Source of the DNA: Stenotrophomonas geniculata ATCC 19374 = JCM 13324
GTDB lineage: Bacteria; Pseudomonadota; Gammaproteobacteria; Xanthomonadales; Xanthomonadaceae
Direction of reading: 5' to 3'
Length of the DNA: 32,665 nucleotides
Assembly (NCBI RefSeq): GCF_001431625.1
Contig: NZ_LLXT01000144.1
Coordinates: forward strand, 1 to 32,665
Notes under the pieces: generated by a model
Database searches by the model: none
What the model was told of the DNA's origin: nothing
Seen by the model: only the letters and a program-made list of their open reading frames with translations
Position numbers and translations under genes: made by a program
Part shown: piece by piece, positions 13,143 through 22,056 of the stretch
How positions within the stretch are numbered: position 1 is the first letter of the stretch
Layout: the number at the start of each line of letters is the position of its first letter

Positions 13143-15422
13143 ATGTTCGCTGTGGTTCCAGATCCGATTCCCGCACGCATGCGCGTGCTCAACCGCGCCG
13201 AAGTGTGCGACGTCAACTTCCTCGATGCGGTGCGTGGCTGGCGCGGCACCCCGCGTCCGCGCCCGGCACCGGATGCGCCGATCCTGCCGGGCAGCACGCT
13301 CACCGCCGCTGCTTTCGGCGAACTGTTCGACTCGCAGCTGGCCAGCCGCCAGCTGGACCTGATGGCACGCGTGCTGCGCGTGCAGAACAAGGTCTTCTAC
13401 ACCATCGGTTCCTCCGGCCATGAAGGCAATGCGCTGCTGGCGCGGGCCTGCCGGCATACCGATCCCGCCTTCCTGCACTATCGCTCCGGTGCCTTCATGG
13501 CCGAGCGTTCACGCCAGGTGCCGGGTATCGACCCGCTGCGCGATGCCGCTCTGTCCTTCGCCGCCAGCGCGGATGATCCGGCCAGCGGTGGCCGCCACAA
13601 GGTGTGGGGCAGCAAGCCATTGTGGGTGCTGCCGCAGACCTCGACGATTGCTTCGCACCTGCCGAAGGCGCTGGGCACCGCGCTGGCCATCGAGAGCGGC
13701 AAGCGGTTGGGGCAGGCGCTGCCGGTTCCCACCGATAGCATCGTGCTGTGCTCGTTCGGGGATGCCTCGGCCAACCATGCCACCGCGCAGACCGCGTTCA
13801 ATACCGCGATGTGGTCGGCCTACCAGAAGCTGCCGGCGCCGATCCTGTTCGTCTGCGAGGACAACGGGCTGGGCATTTCGGTGAAGACGCCGGACGGCTG
13901 GATTGCCGAGCGCTTCAGCCGGCAGCCAGGGCTCGACTATTTCTTCGCCGATGGCCTGGACCTGGCCACCGGGCACGCCCAGGTGCAGGCCGCGGTGGAA
14001 CATTGCCGGCGCACGCGGCGGCCGACCTTCCTGCATCTGCGTACCACGCGCCTGATGGGCCATGCCGGCACCGACTTTGAAGTGGAATGGCGCGCGCTGC
14101 CGGAGCTGTGCGCGGCCGAGGCGCAGGATCCGCTGCTGCGCTCGGCGCAGATCGCGATGGAATCGGGCTGGATGGATGCAGCCGCCATCGAAGTGGCCTA
14201 CGAAACGATGCGCGCGCGCTGCATGGCGGCGGCCGCCGACGCCGAAGGCCACCCGACGCTGCAGTCGCTGCAGGAAGTGATGGCGCCACTGGCGCCGTAC
14301 ACACCATCGGCGGTGCAGGCTGAAGCGCGGCGCGAGGTGCCCGCCGAGATGCGCGAAGCGCTGTATGGCGGTGCGGAGACCCTGCCCGAGCGACAGGCAC
14401 CACGGCACCTTGCCATCCAGATCAACCACGGCCTGCAGGAGCTGCTGGCGAAGTATCCGCAGAGCCTGCTGTTCGGCGAGGACGTCGCGCAGAAGGGCGG
14501 TGTCTACACCGTCACCAAGGATCTGCTGCGCCGCTTCGGCCCACGCCGGGTGTTCAACACCCTGTTGGACGAAACCATGATCCTGGGCATGGCGCAGGGC
14601 CTGGCCAACATGGGCATGCTGCCGATTCCGGAGATCCAGTACCTGGCCTACCTGCACAACGCCATCGACCAGCTGCGCGGCGAAGCGTGTTCGCTGCAGT
14701 TCTTCTCCAATGACCAGTACCGCAACCCGATGCTGGTGCGGGTGGCCGGGTTGGGATACCAGAAGGGTTTCGGCGGCCACTTCCACAACGATAATTCGAT
14801 CACGGCACTGCGCGACATTCCCGGCCTGATAGTCGGTTGCCCGTCGCGTGGCGACGATGCGGTGATGATGCTGCGCACGCTGGCGGCGCTGGCCCGGGTG
14901 GATGGGCGTGTGGCGGTGTTCCTGGAGCCGATCGCGCTGTACATGAGCAAGGACCTGCATGAGCCGGGCGATGGCCAGTGGCTGTTCGACTACCCGGCCC
15001 AGGGCCAGGCGCTGGTACCGGGCGAGGGGCGGGTCTATGCGCCGGAGGCAGGCGACCTGGTGGTCTACACCTATGGCAACGGCGTGCCGATGGCGCTGCG
15101 CGCGGCGCGGGCGATCGAGCAGCAGCTGGGCTGGCAGGTTCGGGTGGTCGACCTGCGCTGGCTGGTGCCACTGGATGCGGGCTTCATCGCCAGCCAGGCG
15201 GCCAGTGCACGGCGGGTGCTGGTGCTGGACGAGGGTCGCCACAGTGGCGGGGTGGGCGAGGGCGTGGTGACCGCACTGGTCGAGGCCGGTTTCGGCCATC
15301 TGCCGCTGCGCCGGGTCTGCGGTGCCGATACCTATACCCCGCTGGCGGGGGCAGCAATGTTCGGGCTTCCAAGCGACAATGCGGTGATTGGCGCCGCCCT
15401 TGAACTGGCGCAGGAACCTTGA
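13143..15422 (+). CDS. fused alpha/beta thiamine-diphosphate 2-oxoacid dehydrogenase E1
   Basis: The 759-residue protein joins in one chain what are usually two subunits of branched-chain or pyruvate-type 2-oxoacid dehydrogenase E1. The alpha part (about 60-400) holds the thiamine-diphosphate site, starting GDASANHATAQTAFN (206-220) and ending CEDNGLGIS (238-246). The beta part (about 425-759) holds LLFGEDVAQKGGVYTVTKDL and the C-terminal transketolase domain. It would decarboxylate a 2-oxoacid and pass the acyl group to a lipoyl E2, but no E2 or E3 is adjacent. The ATG at 13143 has GGAGGG at 6 bases. The asparagine synthase gene starts 3 bases after its stop, so they form an operon. The substrate is unknown; the branched-chain type is my best guess. 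Confidence 0.85.
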   Translation: MFAVVPDPIPARMRVLNRAEVCDVNFLDAVRGWRGTPRPRPAPDAPILPGSTLTAAAFGELFDSQLASRQLDLMARVLRVQNKVFYTIGSSGHEGNALLARACRHTDPAFLHYRSGAFMAERSRQVPGIDPLRDAALSFAASADDPASGGRHKVWGSKPLWVLPQTSTIASHLPKALGTALAIESGKRLGQALPVPTDSIVLCSFGDASANHATAQTAFNTAMWSAYQKLPAPILFVCEDNGLGISVKTPDGWIAERFSRQPGLDYFFADGLDLATGHAQVQAAVEHCRRTRRPTFLHLRTTRLMGHAGTDFEVEWRALPELCAAEAQDPLLRSAQIAMESGWMDAAAIEVAYETMRARCMAAAADAEGHPTLQSLQEVMAPLAPYTPSAVQAEARREVPAEMREALYGGAETLPERQAPRHLAIQINHGLQELLAKYPQSLLFGEDVAQKGGVYTVTKDLLRRFGPRRVFNTLLDETMILGMAQGLANMGMLPIPEIQYLAYLHNAIDQLRGEACSLQFFSNDQYRNPMLVRVAGLGYQKGFGGHFHNDNSITALRDIPGLIVGCPSRGDDAVMMLRTLAALARVDGRVAVFLEPIALYMSKDLHEPGDGQWLFDYPAQGQALVPGEGRVYAPEAGDLVVYTYGNGVPMALRAARAIEQQLGWQVRVVDLRWLVPLDAGFIASQAASARRVLVLDEGRHSGGVGEGVVTALVEAGFGHLPLRRVCGADTYTPLAGAAMFGLPSDNAVIGAALELAQEP

Positions 15423-15425
15423 TGC

Positions 15426-17369
15426 ATGTGTGGATTGGCGGGAATGTTGTTGCCGGCGCCTGTGGCGTCGGCCGAGGTGCTGCAGGCGCAGGTCCTGGCC
15501 ATGGGCGAGGCGCTGCACCACCGCGGGCCGGATGATGGCGGCAGCTGGGTCGATGCCGGCGCAGGCATCGCGCTGGCGCACCGCCGGCTGAGCATTCTCG
15601 ACCTGTCGCCGCTGGGCCACCAGCCGATGGCCTCGTCCGATGGTCGCTACGTGATGGCCTACAACGGCGAGGTCTACAACTTTGCCGCCCTGCGTGCCGA
15701 ACTGGAGCCGCTGGGGCATGCCTTCCGTGGTCACTCCGACACCGAGGTGCTGCTGGCAGCGATCCTGCAATGGGGCATCGAGGACACCCTGCAGCGCTGC
15801 AACGGCATGTTCGCCATCGCGCTGTGGGACCGCCAGCAGCAGTGCCTGTGGCTGGCCCGCGATCGTGTTGGCAAGAAGCCGCTGTACTACGGCTGGGCCG
15901 GTGACACCCTGGTGTTCGGTTCCGAACTGAAGGCGCTGTGGCAGCACCCGGCGTTCGACAACGACATCGACCGCGACGCACTGACCCTGTTGCTGCGGTT
16001 GGACTACATTCCGGCCCCGCACAGCATCCACCAGCGCTGCTACAAGCTGATGCCGGGCCGCGTGCTGCGCCTGGATGCCGAAGCCGTCGCGGCGGGTGCA
16101 TCGGCGCATCGCCCGGAACAGGCGCAGCGTCCGTACTGGGATGCGCGGGCACGCATGCAGGCGGCGCTGGCCGCGCCGTTCCAGGGCCGCATCGAAGAGG
16201 CCGAGGAACAGCTGGACGGGCTGCTGCGCGACGCAGTGGCGCTGCGCATGGTGGCCGACGTGCCGGTGGGGGTGTTCCTGTCCGGCGGCACCGATTCATC
16301 GCTGGTGGCCGCGCTGATGCAGGCACAGAGCGGTCAGCCGGTGCACAGCTTCAGTATCGGCTTCACCGGTTCGGGCCACGACGAGGCGCCGCTGGCCAAG
16401 GAACTGGCCGCGCATCTGGGCTGTGACCACACCGAACTCTACGTCAGCGGTGCCGATGCACTGGCGGTGGTGCCGCAGTTGCCGGCAATGTTCGACGAAC
16501 CCTTCGCTGATGCCTCGCAGGTGCCGACCGCGCTGGTCGCCCGCCTGGCGCGGCAGGGCGTAACCGTCGCGCTGTCCGGCGATGGTGGTGACGAGCTGTT
16601 CTTCGGCTATACCCGCTATGTGCGCGCGCTGCGCAACTGGCAGATGCTGGGCCGCGTGCCAGGGCCGCTGCGGCGTTGGATGGGCGCGCGCTCCCAGCAG
16701 CAGGGCGAGGCCTCGCGTACCGGCGGCCTGGCCGCGCTGTTGGCCGAGTCCGGCGCGCGTGGCATCGGTGACGTGTACCGCAACCGCATCTCGCGCTGGC
16801 GCGACCCGACGGCGGCAGTGCCGGGCGCGCAGGCTGCCGGCAGCTTCTACGACCTGGCCGATCCGTTGCACGGCGCCGGCACACCGGCCGACGCGATGAT
16901 GCTGGCCGATTACGTGACCTACCTGCCGGATGACCTGCTGTGCAAGGTCGACCGCACCTCGATGGCAGTCAGCCTGGAGGCACGCGCGCCGCTGCTGGAC
17001 TGGCGCGTTGCCGAGTTCGCCTGGTCGCTGCCGCTGGGCTTCAAGCGCAGCGAAACCACCAGCAAGGTGCTGCTCAAGCGCGTTCTTGGCCGCTACGTGC
17101 CGCAGTCGATGGTGCACCGGCCCAAGCGCGGGTTCGGTGCGCCGGTCAGCGACTGGCTGAAGGGCGACCTGCGGCCGTGGGCCGAAGACCTGCTGCAGCC
17201 GGCTCGCCTGGAGCGCGAAGGCGTGTTGTCGGCGGCGGCGGTGCAGCCGCTGTGGCAGCAGTTCCTGGGCGGCCAGCGCAAGTGGCATACCCACCTGTGG
17301 AACGTGCTGATGTTCCAGGCTTGGCAGGCGCATTGGCGGCAGGTGCGGGCCGGCGTGACCGGCGGCTGA
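15426..17369 (+). CDS. asnB: asparagine synthase (glutamine-hydrolysing), class II amidotransferase
   Basis: The 647-residue protein has an N-terminal Ntn glutaminase domain (about 2-190). C2 becomes the nucleophile after Met removal (MCGLAG), with HHRGPDD, RLSILDLS, YNGEVYN (79-85) and HSDTE (103-107). The synthetase domain follows, with the ATP pyrophosphatase loop SGGTDSS at 286-292 and the late LLCKVDRTSMAVSLEARAPLLD-type region, which I give only by its ends. It uses glutamine and ATP to amidate aspartate or another carboxylate. At 647 residues it is longer than E. coli AsnB (554) and nearer to the AsnO/XrtA-associated amidotransferase size class, whose members amidate non-aspartate substrates. 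It lies 3 bases after the E1 gene, so a joint pathway is likely. Confidence 0.9.
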   Translation: MCGLAGMLLPAPVASAEVLQAQVLAMGEALHHRGPDDGGSWVDAGAGIALAHRRLSILDLSPLGHQPMASSDGRYVMAYNGEVYNFAALRAELEPLGHAFRGHSDTEVLLAAILQWGIEDTLQRCNGMFAIALWDRQQQCLWLARDRVGKKPLYYGWAGDTLVFGSELKALWQHPAFDNDIDRDALTLLLRLDYIPAPHSIHQRCYKLMPGRVLRLDAEAVAAGASAHRPEQAQRPYWDARARMQAALAAPFQGRIEEAEEQLDGLLRDAVALRMVADVPVGVFLSGGTDSSLVAALMQAQSGQPVHSFSIGFTGSGHDEAPLAKELAAHLGCDHTELYVSGADALAVVPQLPAMFDEPFADASQVPTALVARLARQGVTVALSGDGGDELFFGYTRYVRALRNWQMLGRVPGPLRRWMGARSQQQGEASRTGGLAALLAESGARGIGDVYRNRISRWRDPTAAVPGAQAAGSFYDLADPLHGAGTPADAMMLADYVTYLPDDLLCKVDRTSMAVSLEARAPLLDWRVAEFAWSLPLGFKRSETTSKVLLKRVLGRYVPQSMVHRPKRGFGAPVSDWLKGDLRPWAEDLLQPARLEREGVLSAAAVQPLWQQFLGGQRKWHTHLWNVLMFQAWQAHWRQVRAGVTGG

Positions 17370-17398
17370 TCTTCACCGGACGGCACGGGCCCGGCGTC

Positions 17399-17404
17399 TA
17401 GGCT
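17399..17404 (+). promoter_or_regulatory. candidate -10 box of the FMN reductase gene
   Basis: TAGGCT in a G-rich setting lies 31 bases before the start codon. It is a weak match to TATAAT without a clear -35. Confidence 0.25.
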
Positions 17405-17435
17405 GGGCCTCCCGCACCGTGAGGAGTATGTCCCT

Positions 17436-17996
17436 ATGTCCGTCCCCACCATCGCCGTGTTCGTCGGCAGCCTGCGCAAGGAGTCCTGCAACCGCAGGCT
17501 GGCCCATGCGCTGGAGAAGATCGCTGGCAACCGCGCGCGCTTCCAGTACGTGCAGATCGGCGATCTCCCGCTCTACGACCAGGATTTCGATGGCCAGTAC
17601 CCGCCGCAGGGCACCCGGCTGAAGGATCAGGTGCGTGCCGCTGACGCGGTGCTGTTCGTGACCCCTGAATACAACCGGTCCGTGCCCGGCGTACTGAAGA
17701 ACGCCATCGATATCGGCTCCCGCCCGTATGGCGACAGCGCGTTTTCCGGCAAGCCGGCGGCGGTGATCGGCGCCTCCATCGGCCAGATCGGCACCGCCGT
17801 GGCCCAGCAGCACCTTCGCAACAGCCTGGCCTTCCTGGACATGCACGTGCTCGGCCAACCCGAGGCGTTCATCCATTTCAAGGACGGCCTGATCGATGCC
17901 GACGGCACGGTCCACAACGAAGGCACGCAGAAGTTCCTGCAGGGCTATGTGGACCGGTTCCTGGCGCTGATCGCGGTTCACGTCAAGGGCGATTGA
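17436..17996 (+). CDS. NADPH-dependent FMN reductase family protein
   Basis: The 186-residue flavodoxin-like protein has the phosphate-binding loop GSLRKESCNRRLA (11-23) and the family signature TPEYNRSVPGVLKNAIDIGSR. It would reduce FMN, quinones or, in the ChrR/YieF branch, chromate, using NAD(P)H, in the cytosol. Two ATGs follow GAGGAG (17421-17426); the one at 17436 (9 bases) is in frame. It follows asnB by 66 bases with a possible own promoter, so membership in the E1-asnB operon is uncertain. It would be a plausible electron or redox-protection partner. Confidence 0.9.
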   Translation: MSVPTIAVFVGSLRKESCNRRLAHALEKIAGNRARFQYVQIGDLPLYDQDFDGQYPPQGTRLKDQVRAADAVLFVTPEYNRSVPGVLKNAIDIGSRPYGDSAFSGKPAAVIGASIGQIGTAVAQQHLRNSLAFLDMHVLGQPEAFIHFKDGLIDADGTVHNEGTQKFLQGYVDRFLALIAVHVKGD

Positions 17997-18022
17997 CGCC
18001 AGCGGTTGCCACCCCCATCTGC

Positions 18023-18028
18023 GATAAT
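18023..18028 (+). promoter_or_regulatory. extended -10 promoter for dnaB
   Basis: TGC-GATAAT (TG at 18020-18021) is an extended -10 with 5 of 6 to TATAAT. It would give a leader of about 175 bases, opening with a hairpin at 18037-18055 (GGGTGCCG/CGGCGCCC with one U-G pair) and containing a DnaA box. Confidence 0.45.
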
Positions 18029-18126
18029 GCCCGCTCGGGTGCCGCAACGGCGCCCGTCGCAGGCAGTGCGACGCCCCCACGCCAATCTGGCCAGGCACCG
18101 GCGGATATCCCCCGTTTCTCCACGGC

Positions 18127-18135
18127 TTATCCACA
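18127..18135 (+). promoter_or_regulatory. consensus DnaA box upstream of dnaB
   Basis: TTATCCACA is the perfect strong DnaA-box sequence, 74 bases before the dnaB start codon. A single copy is visible here; no AT-rich unwinding element or box cluster is near, so it is not an origin. DnaA control of the helicase gene is an inference. Confidence 0.6.
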
Positions 18136-18208
18136 GGCTTGTCCATGGCCGCCGGGGTCGGCGCATGCCTACACTCGTCCGGCCCACTTTTGCAGGAAAC
18201 ACCGCAGC

Positions 18209-19639
18209 ATGTCCGCTCGCCCCGGCTTCCGTTCCAACCGCAGAGAGCGCGGTGATGGCTTCGATCGCGATCGCGACGAATCGCGCATCGACCAGTTGCG
18301 GGTACCGCCCCATTCGGTGGAAGCCGAGCAGGCGGTGCTGGGTGGCCTGATGCTGGCCCCGGAGGCCTATGACCGGGTCAATGACCAGCTGACCGAAGGC
18401 GATTTCTACCGCCGCGACCACCAGATGATCTACCGCGCGATCCGTGAGCTGTCCGAGCGCGAGCGGCCGTTCGATGCGGTGACCCTGGGCGAGTGGTTCG
18501 AATCACAGGGCAAGATGGAACTGGTGGGCGATGGTGCCTATCTGATCGAGCTGGCCAGTACCACGCCGTCGGCGGCCAACATCGTGGCCTACGCCGAGAT
18601 CGTGCGTGACAAGGCGGTGCTGCGGCAGCTGATCCAGGTGGGCACCGACATCGTCAACGATGGTTTCCAGCCTGAGGGCCGTGAGAGCAGCGAGCTGCTG
18701 GCATCGGCGGAAAAGAGCGTGTTCGCCATCGCCGAACAGGGCGCACGCGGCCGTACCGATTTCGTGGCGATGCCCGGTGCACTGAAGGATGCCTTCGAAG
18801 AGCTGCGCAGCCGCTTCGAGAACGGCGGCAACATCACCGGCCTGCCGACCGGCTACAACGATTTCGATGCGATGACCTCCGGTCTGCAGCCGACCGACCT
18901 GATCATCCTGGCTGCGCGCCCGGCCATGGGCAAGACCACCTTTGCGCTGAACATCGCCGAGTACGCGGCGATCAAATCGAAGAAGGGCGTGGCGGTGTTC
19001 TCGATGGAAATGTCGGCATCGCAGCTGGCGATGCGCCTGATTTCCTCCAACGGCCGCATCAACGCGCAGCGCCTGCGTACCGGCCAGCTGGAAGACGAGG
19101 ACTGGAGCCGCGTCACCAGTGCGATCAAGATGCTGAAGGAAACCAAGATCTTCATCGACGATACGCCGGGCGTGTCGCCGGAAGTGCTGCGTTCCAAGTG
19201 CCGCCGCCTCAAGCGCGAGCACGACCTGGGCCTGGTGGTGATCGACTACCTGCAGCTGATGAGCGTGCCGGGCAACAGCGAAAACCGCGCGACCGAAATC
19301 TCGGAGATCTCGCGTTCGCTGAAGGGCCTGGCCAAGGAACTGCACGTGCCGGTGATCGCGCTGTCGCAGCTCAACCGCTCGCTGGAAACACGTACCGACA
19401 AGCGCCCGGTGATGGCCGACCTTCGCGAATCGGGCGCAATCGAGCAGGACGCGGACATGATCGTCTTCATCTACCGCGACGATTACTACAACAAGGAAAA
19501 TTCGCCGGACAAGGGCCTGGCCGAGATCATCATCGGCAAGCACCGTGGTGGCCCGACCGGTTCGTGCAAGCTGAAGTTCTTCGGCGAATACACCCGCTTC
19601 GACAACCTGGCCCACGATTCGGTCGGCTCGTTCGAGTAA
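18209..19639 (+). CDS. dnaB: replicative DNA helicase
   Basis: The 476-residue protein is the hexameric 5'-3' fork helicase. After a basic, arginine-rich tail (1-30) comes the N-terminal DnaB domain (VPPHSVEAEQAVLGGLML, about 32-49), and then the RecA-like ATPase. Visible ATPase motifs are Walker A (ARPAMGKTT), Walker B (LGLVVIDYLQLM) and the late GPTGSCKLKFFGEYTRF segment. Length matches E. coli DnaB (471) and no intein is present. The ATG at 18209 is chosen because the open frame above it, to 17993, crosses the promoter and the DnaA box. It is transcribed alone and ends at a REP-like hairpin. Confidence 0.97.
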   Translation: MSARPGFRSNRRERGDGFDRDRDESRIDQLRVPPHSVEAEQAVLGGLMLAPEAYDRVNDQLTEGDFYRRDHQMIYRAIRELSERERPFDAVTLGEWFESQGKMELVGDGAYLIELASTTPSAANIVAYAEIVRDKAVLRQLIQVGTDIVNDGFQPEGRESSELLASAEKSVFAIAEQGARGRTDFVAMPGALKDAFEELRSRFENGGNITGLPTGYNDFDAMTSGLQPTDLIILAARPAMGKTTFALNIAEYAAIKSKKGVAVFSMEMSASQLAMRLISSNGRINAQRLRTGQLEDEDWSRVTSAIKMLKETKIFIDDTPGVSPEVLRSKCRRLKREHDLGLVVIDYLQLMSVPGNSENRATEISEISRSLKGLAKELHVPVIALSQLNRSLETRTDKRPVMADLRESGAIEQDADMIVFIYRDDYYNKENSPDKGLAEIIIGKHRGGPTGSCKLKFFGEYTRFDNLAHDSVGSFE

Positions 19640-19645
19640 CAGGCG

Positions 19646-19664
19646 TGCCGGCCGCTGGCCGGCA
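19646..19664. repeat. decayed REP hairpin after dnaB
   Basis: TGCCGGCC (19646-19653), loop GCT, GGCCGGCA (19657-19664). The stem equals the GTGCCGGCC-type REPs elsewhere in the window but no GTAG or CTAC flanks it. A partial copy, CTGGCCGGCA, follows at 19673-19682. Confidence 0.6.
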
Positions 19665-19715
19665 ATCTCCTCCTGGCCGGCAAACCATTCGAAACACCAA
19701 ACGTCCGTATGTGGC

Positions 19716-19733
19716 GTGTAAATGACATGTAAC
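19716..19733 (+). promoter_or_regulatory. Pho-box-like direct repeat upstream of the TBDR-phoD operon
   Basis: TGTAA at 19717-19721 repeats at 19728-19732 with an exact 11-base period, the spacing of PhoB half-sites (TGTCA-N6-TGTCA). Aligned to the E. coli 18-base Pho box, about 11 of 18 positions agree. The downstream gene is a phosphatase, which fits PhoB control. Confidence 0.6.
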
Positions 19734-19743
19734 GCGACGCTTC

Positions 19744-19749
19744 TACGAT
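19744..19749 (+). promoter_or_regulatory. candidate -10 box for the TBDR-phoD operon
   Basis: TACGAT lies 10 bases after the Pho-box-like repeat, the distance found at PhoB-activated promoters where the box replaces the -35 element. Confidence 0.45.
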
Positions 19750-19812
19750 TCCGCCGCTGCTGCCCTTCGACGCCGCCCTTCGGCGTCCAGCGTGCCCAAG
19801 GAATCCGCCCCC

Positions 19813-22056
19813 ATGCCGTCCCACGCTCCGCTCCGCCGCAATCTGCTGGCCCTGCTGGTCTGTGCTTCGCTGCCGTCGCTGGCTGTCGCTGAAACCGCCC
19901 CCACGACCGACGCGCCGTCGGCCACCACCCTCGATTCGATCTCGGTGATCGGCCGCGGCGAAGCCCGCCAGGTGCAGCGTGTGACCGCCGAGGACATGAA
20001 GAGCCTGCCGCCGGGTGCCAACCCGCTGAAGCTGCTGGCCAGCAAGCCGGGCGTGCACTTCGAATCGGCTGATGCCACCGGCGCCTACGAATGGTCCACC
20101 AGCATCAGCCTGCGTGGTTTCAACCAGAACCGCCTGGGCTACACCCTTGATGGCATCCCGCTGGGCAACATGGCCTACGGCAACAGCAACGGCCTGCACA
20201 TCAGCCGCGCGGTGATCAGCGAGAACCTGGGCGGCGCGGAGGTTTCCACCGGCATTGGCGCGCTGGGTACGCCGTCCACCAGCAACCTTGGCGGCGTGTT
20301 CCAGTTCTATTCGATCGACCCGTCCACCGAATACGGCGTGGTTCTGGCACAGGGCTTTGGCAGCGACAACGCGCGCCGTAGCTATGCGCGCCTGGAGACT
20401 GGTGAACATCAGGGCTTTGCGGCCTACCTGTCCGGCGCATACTCGGAAGGCGACAAGTGGAAGGGCAAGGGCTCGCAGGAGCTGAAGCAGTTCAACGGCA
20501 AGGCCACCTACAACTTCGGAACGGACAGCAGGATTACCGCGCTGTTCAACGCCTCGCGCCGCGTCGAGGCCGATTACCAGGACCTGTCGCTGGAGATGAT
20601 CGATCGTCTCGGCTGGGACTGGGACAACTACGCGCCGGACTGGAACCGTGCCGTGGCCGCTGCACGCGGCACGTTCAGCGGCGGCGTCAACAGCCCGTGG
20701 GATGCGTACTACTCCGGCCACGGCCTGCGCAATGACGACCTGTCCAGCATCGCCGGCGATTTCGGCCTGAACGAGTCGATGCGCCTGAAGGTCAACGTCT
20801 ACAACCACAGCAACCGTGGCCAGGGCCACTGGTTCAGCCCGTCCAATCCGTCCAACCCGGGTACCAGCCGCGAGATCCCGATCTCGATCCGCACCACCGA
20901 GTATGCGATCGACCGCACCGGTGTGACCTCTGCGTTCACCTGGAACGTGGCGGGCCACGAGCTGGAAGCGGGCCTGTGGTACGAGGACAACGGCCACAGC
21001 GTGCAGCGCAATTTCTATTACATCGACGGCCCGATCACCGACGATTTCTTCCTGCGTAATCCGGATCAGCGCGTGTGGCATCAGCGCTACACCACCATCA
21101 CCGGCCAGTTCTACGTGCAGGACCGTTTCCGCCTGTTCGATGACCGTCTGACCATCGACATCGGTGCGAAGTCGCCGCACACCCGCACCCGCGTGCGCAC
21201 ACCGCTGGGCAGCTATGCCAACAACAGTAGCCTGACCTCGAAGAAGGGCTTCCTGCCGCAGGCCGGCTTCAACTTCAAGCTCAACGAAGGCAACGAGATA
21301 TTCGGTTCGTTCGCCAAGAACATCGCGGCCTATGCACTGGGCGTGGGCAGTCCGTTCAACGTGCCGCAGGCCGCGTTCGATGCCAGCGCGAAGAGCCTGA
21401 AGCCGGAACAGTCGCGCACCCTCGAACTGGGCTGGCGCGGCTACGGCCAGGGCTATGAAGCCTCGGTGGCGGTGTATGACGTGAAGTTCGACAACCGCCT
21501 GCTGGCCATCGCGCAGTGCGTGGGCATCCTCGGTTGCCCGGCGCTGTTCTCCAACGTCGGTTCGGTGACCAGCCGCGGTGCCGAGGCGACCCTGCAGTTG
21601 AAGCCGATGCAAAACCTGACCTGGTCCAATGCGCTGTCGTGGAATGACAGTACCTACGACAACGACTACGTGAACAACGGCGTGGTGCCGACCCGCGGCA
21701 AGACGACCGTCGACACACCGGAGTGGATGTTCGCCAGCACCCTGGCCTGGACCCCGGGCCCGTGGGACCTGCGACTGGCCGCCAACCATGTCGGCAAGCG
21801 TTACGTGACCTATACCAACGATGTGTCGGTGCCGAGCTACTGGCTGGTCAATGCGTCGGTGACCTATGACTTCGGCACGCTCGGCCCGGCACAGAACCTG
21901 ACCGTGGCGCTGAACCTGACCAACCTGACCGACAAGCGCTACCTGTCTTCGATCAACACCAACGGCACCTACGCCGCCGACCCGACCCGCAGCTTGGCGA
22001 CCATGCAGGTCGGCGCGCCGCGGCAGGTGATGGCCACCGCCACCGTGCACTTCTGA
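19813..22056 (+). CDS. TonB-dependent outer-membrane receptor, probably phosphate-regulated
   Basis: The 747-residue precursor has a signal peptide cleaved near AVAETA (about 24-26). A TonB-box-like LDSISVIG follows, then a plug domain (to about 150, with SLRGFNQNRLGYTLDGIPLG) and a barrel ending in the outer-membrane signature Phe (ATATVHF). It would import a ligand across the outer membrane using TonB energy. The ATG at 19813 is preferred, with AAGGA at 10 bases; GTG at 19792 is possible. Its TGA overlaps the ATG of phoD (TGATG). With a Pho-box-like repeat upstream, the best inference is uptake of an organophosphate or of a phosphatase cofactor (PhoD enzymes need iron and calcium). The ligand is not readable from sequence. 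Confidence 0.93.
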   Translation: MPSHAPLRRNLLALLVCASLPSLAVAETAPTTDAPSATTLDSISVIGRGEARQVQRVTAEDMKSLPPGANPLKLLASKPGVHFESADATGAYEWSTSISLRGFNQNRLGYTLDGIPLGNMAYGNSNGLHISRAVISENLGGAEVSTGIGALGTPSTSNLGGVFQFYSIDPSTEYGVVLAQGFGSDNARRSYARLETGEHQGFAAYLSGAYSEGDKWKGKGSQELKQFNGKATYNFGTDSRITALFNASRRVEADYQDLSLEMIDRLGWDWDNYAPDWNRAVAAARGTFSGGVNSPWDAYYSGHGLRNDDLSSIAGDFGLNESMRLKVNVYNHSNRGQGHWFSPSNPSNPGTSREIPISIRTTEYAIDRTGVTSAFTWNVAGHELEAGLWYEDNGHSVQRNFYYIDGPITDDFFLRNPDQRVWHQRYTTITGQFYVQDRFRLFDDRLTIDIGAKSPHTRTRVRTPLGSYANNSSLTSKKGFLPQAGFNFKLNEGNEIFGSFAKNIAAYALGVGSPFNVPQAAFDASAKSLKPEQSRTLELGWRGYGQGYEASVAVYDVKFDNRLLAIAQCVGILGCPALFSNVGSVTSRGAEATLQLKPMQNLTWSNALSWNDSTYDNDYVNNGVVPTRGKTTVDTPEWMFASTLAWTPGPWDLRLAANHVGKRYVTYTNDVSVPSYWLVNASVTYDFGTLGPAQNLTVALNLTNLTDKRYLSSINTNGTYAADPTRSLATMQVGAPRQVMATATVHF

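Noticed and set aside
18037..18055. Hairpin in the dnaB leader as a terminator
   Set aside because: It has a U-G pair and no T-tract, and it lies just after the candidate promoter; there is no gene for it to terminate.
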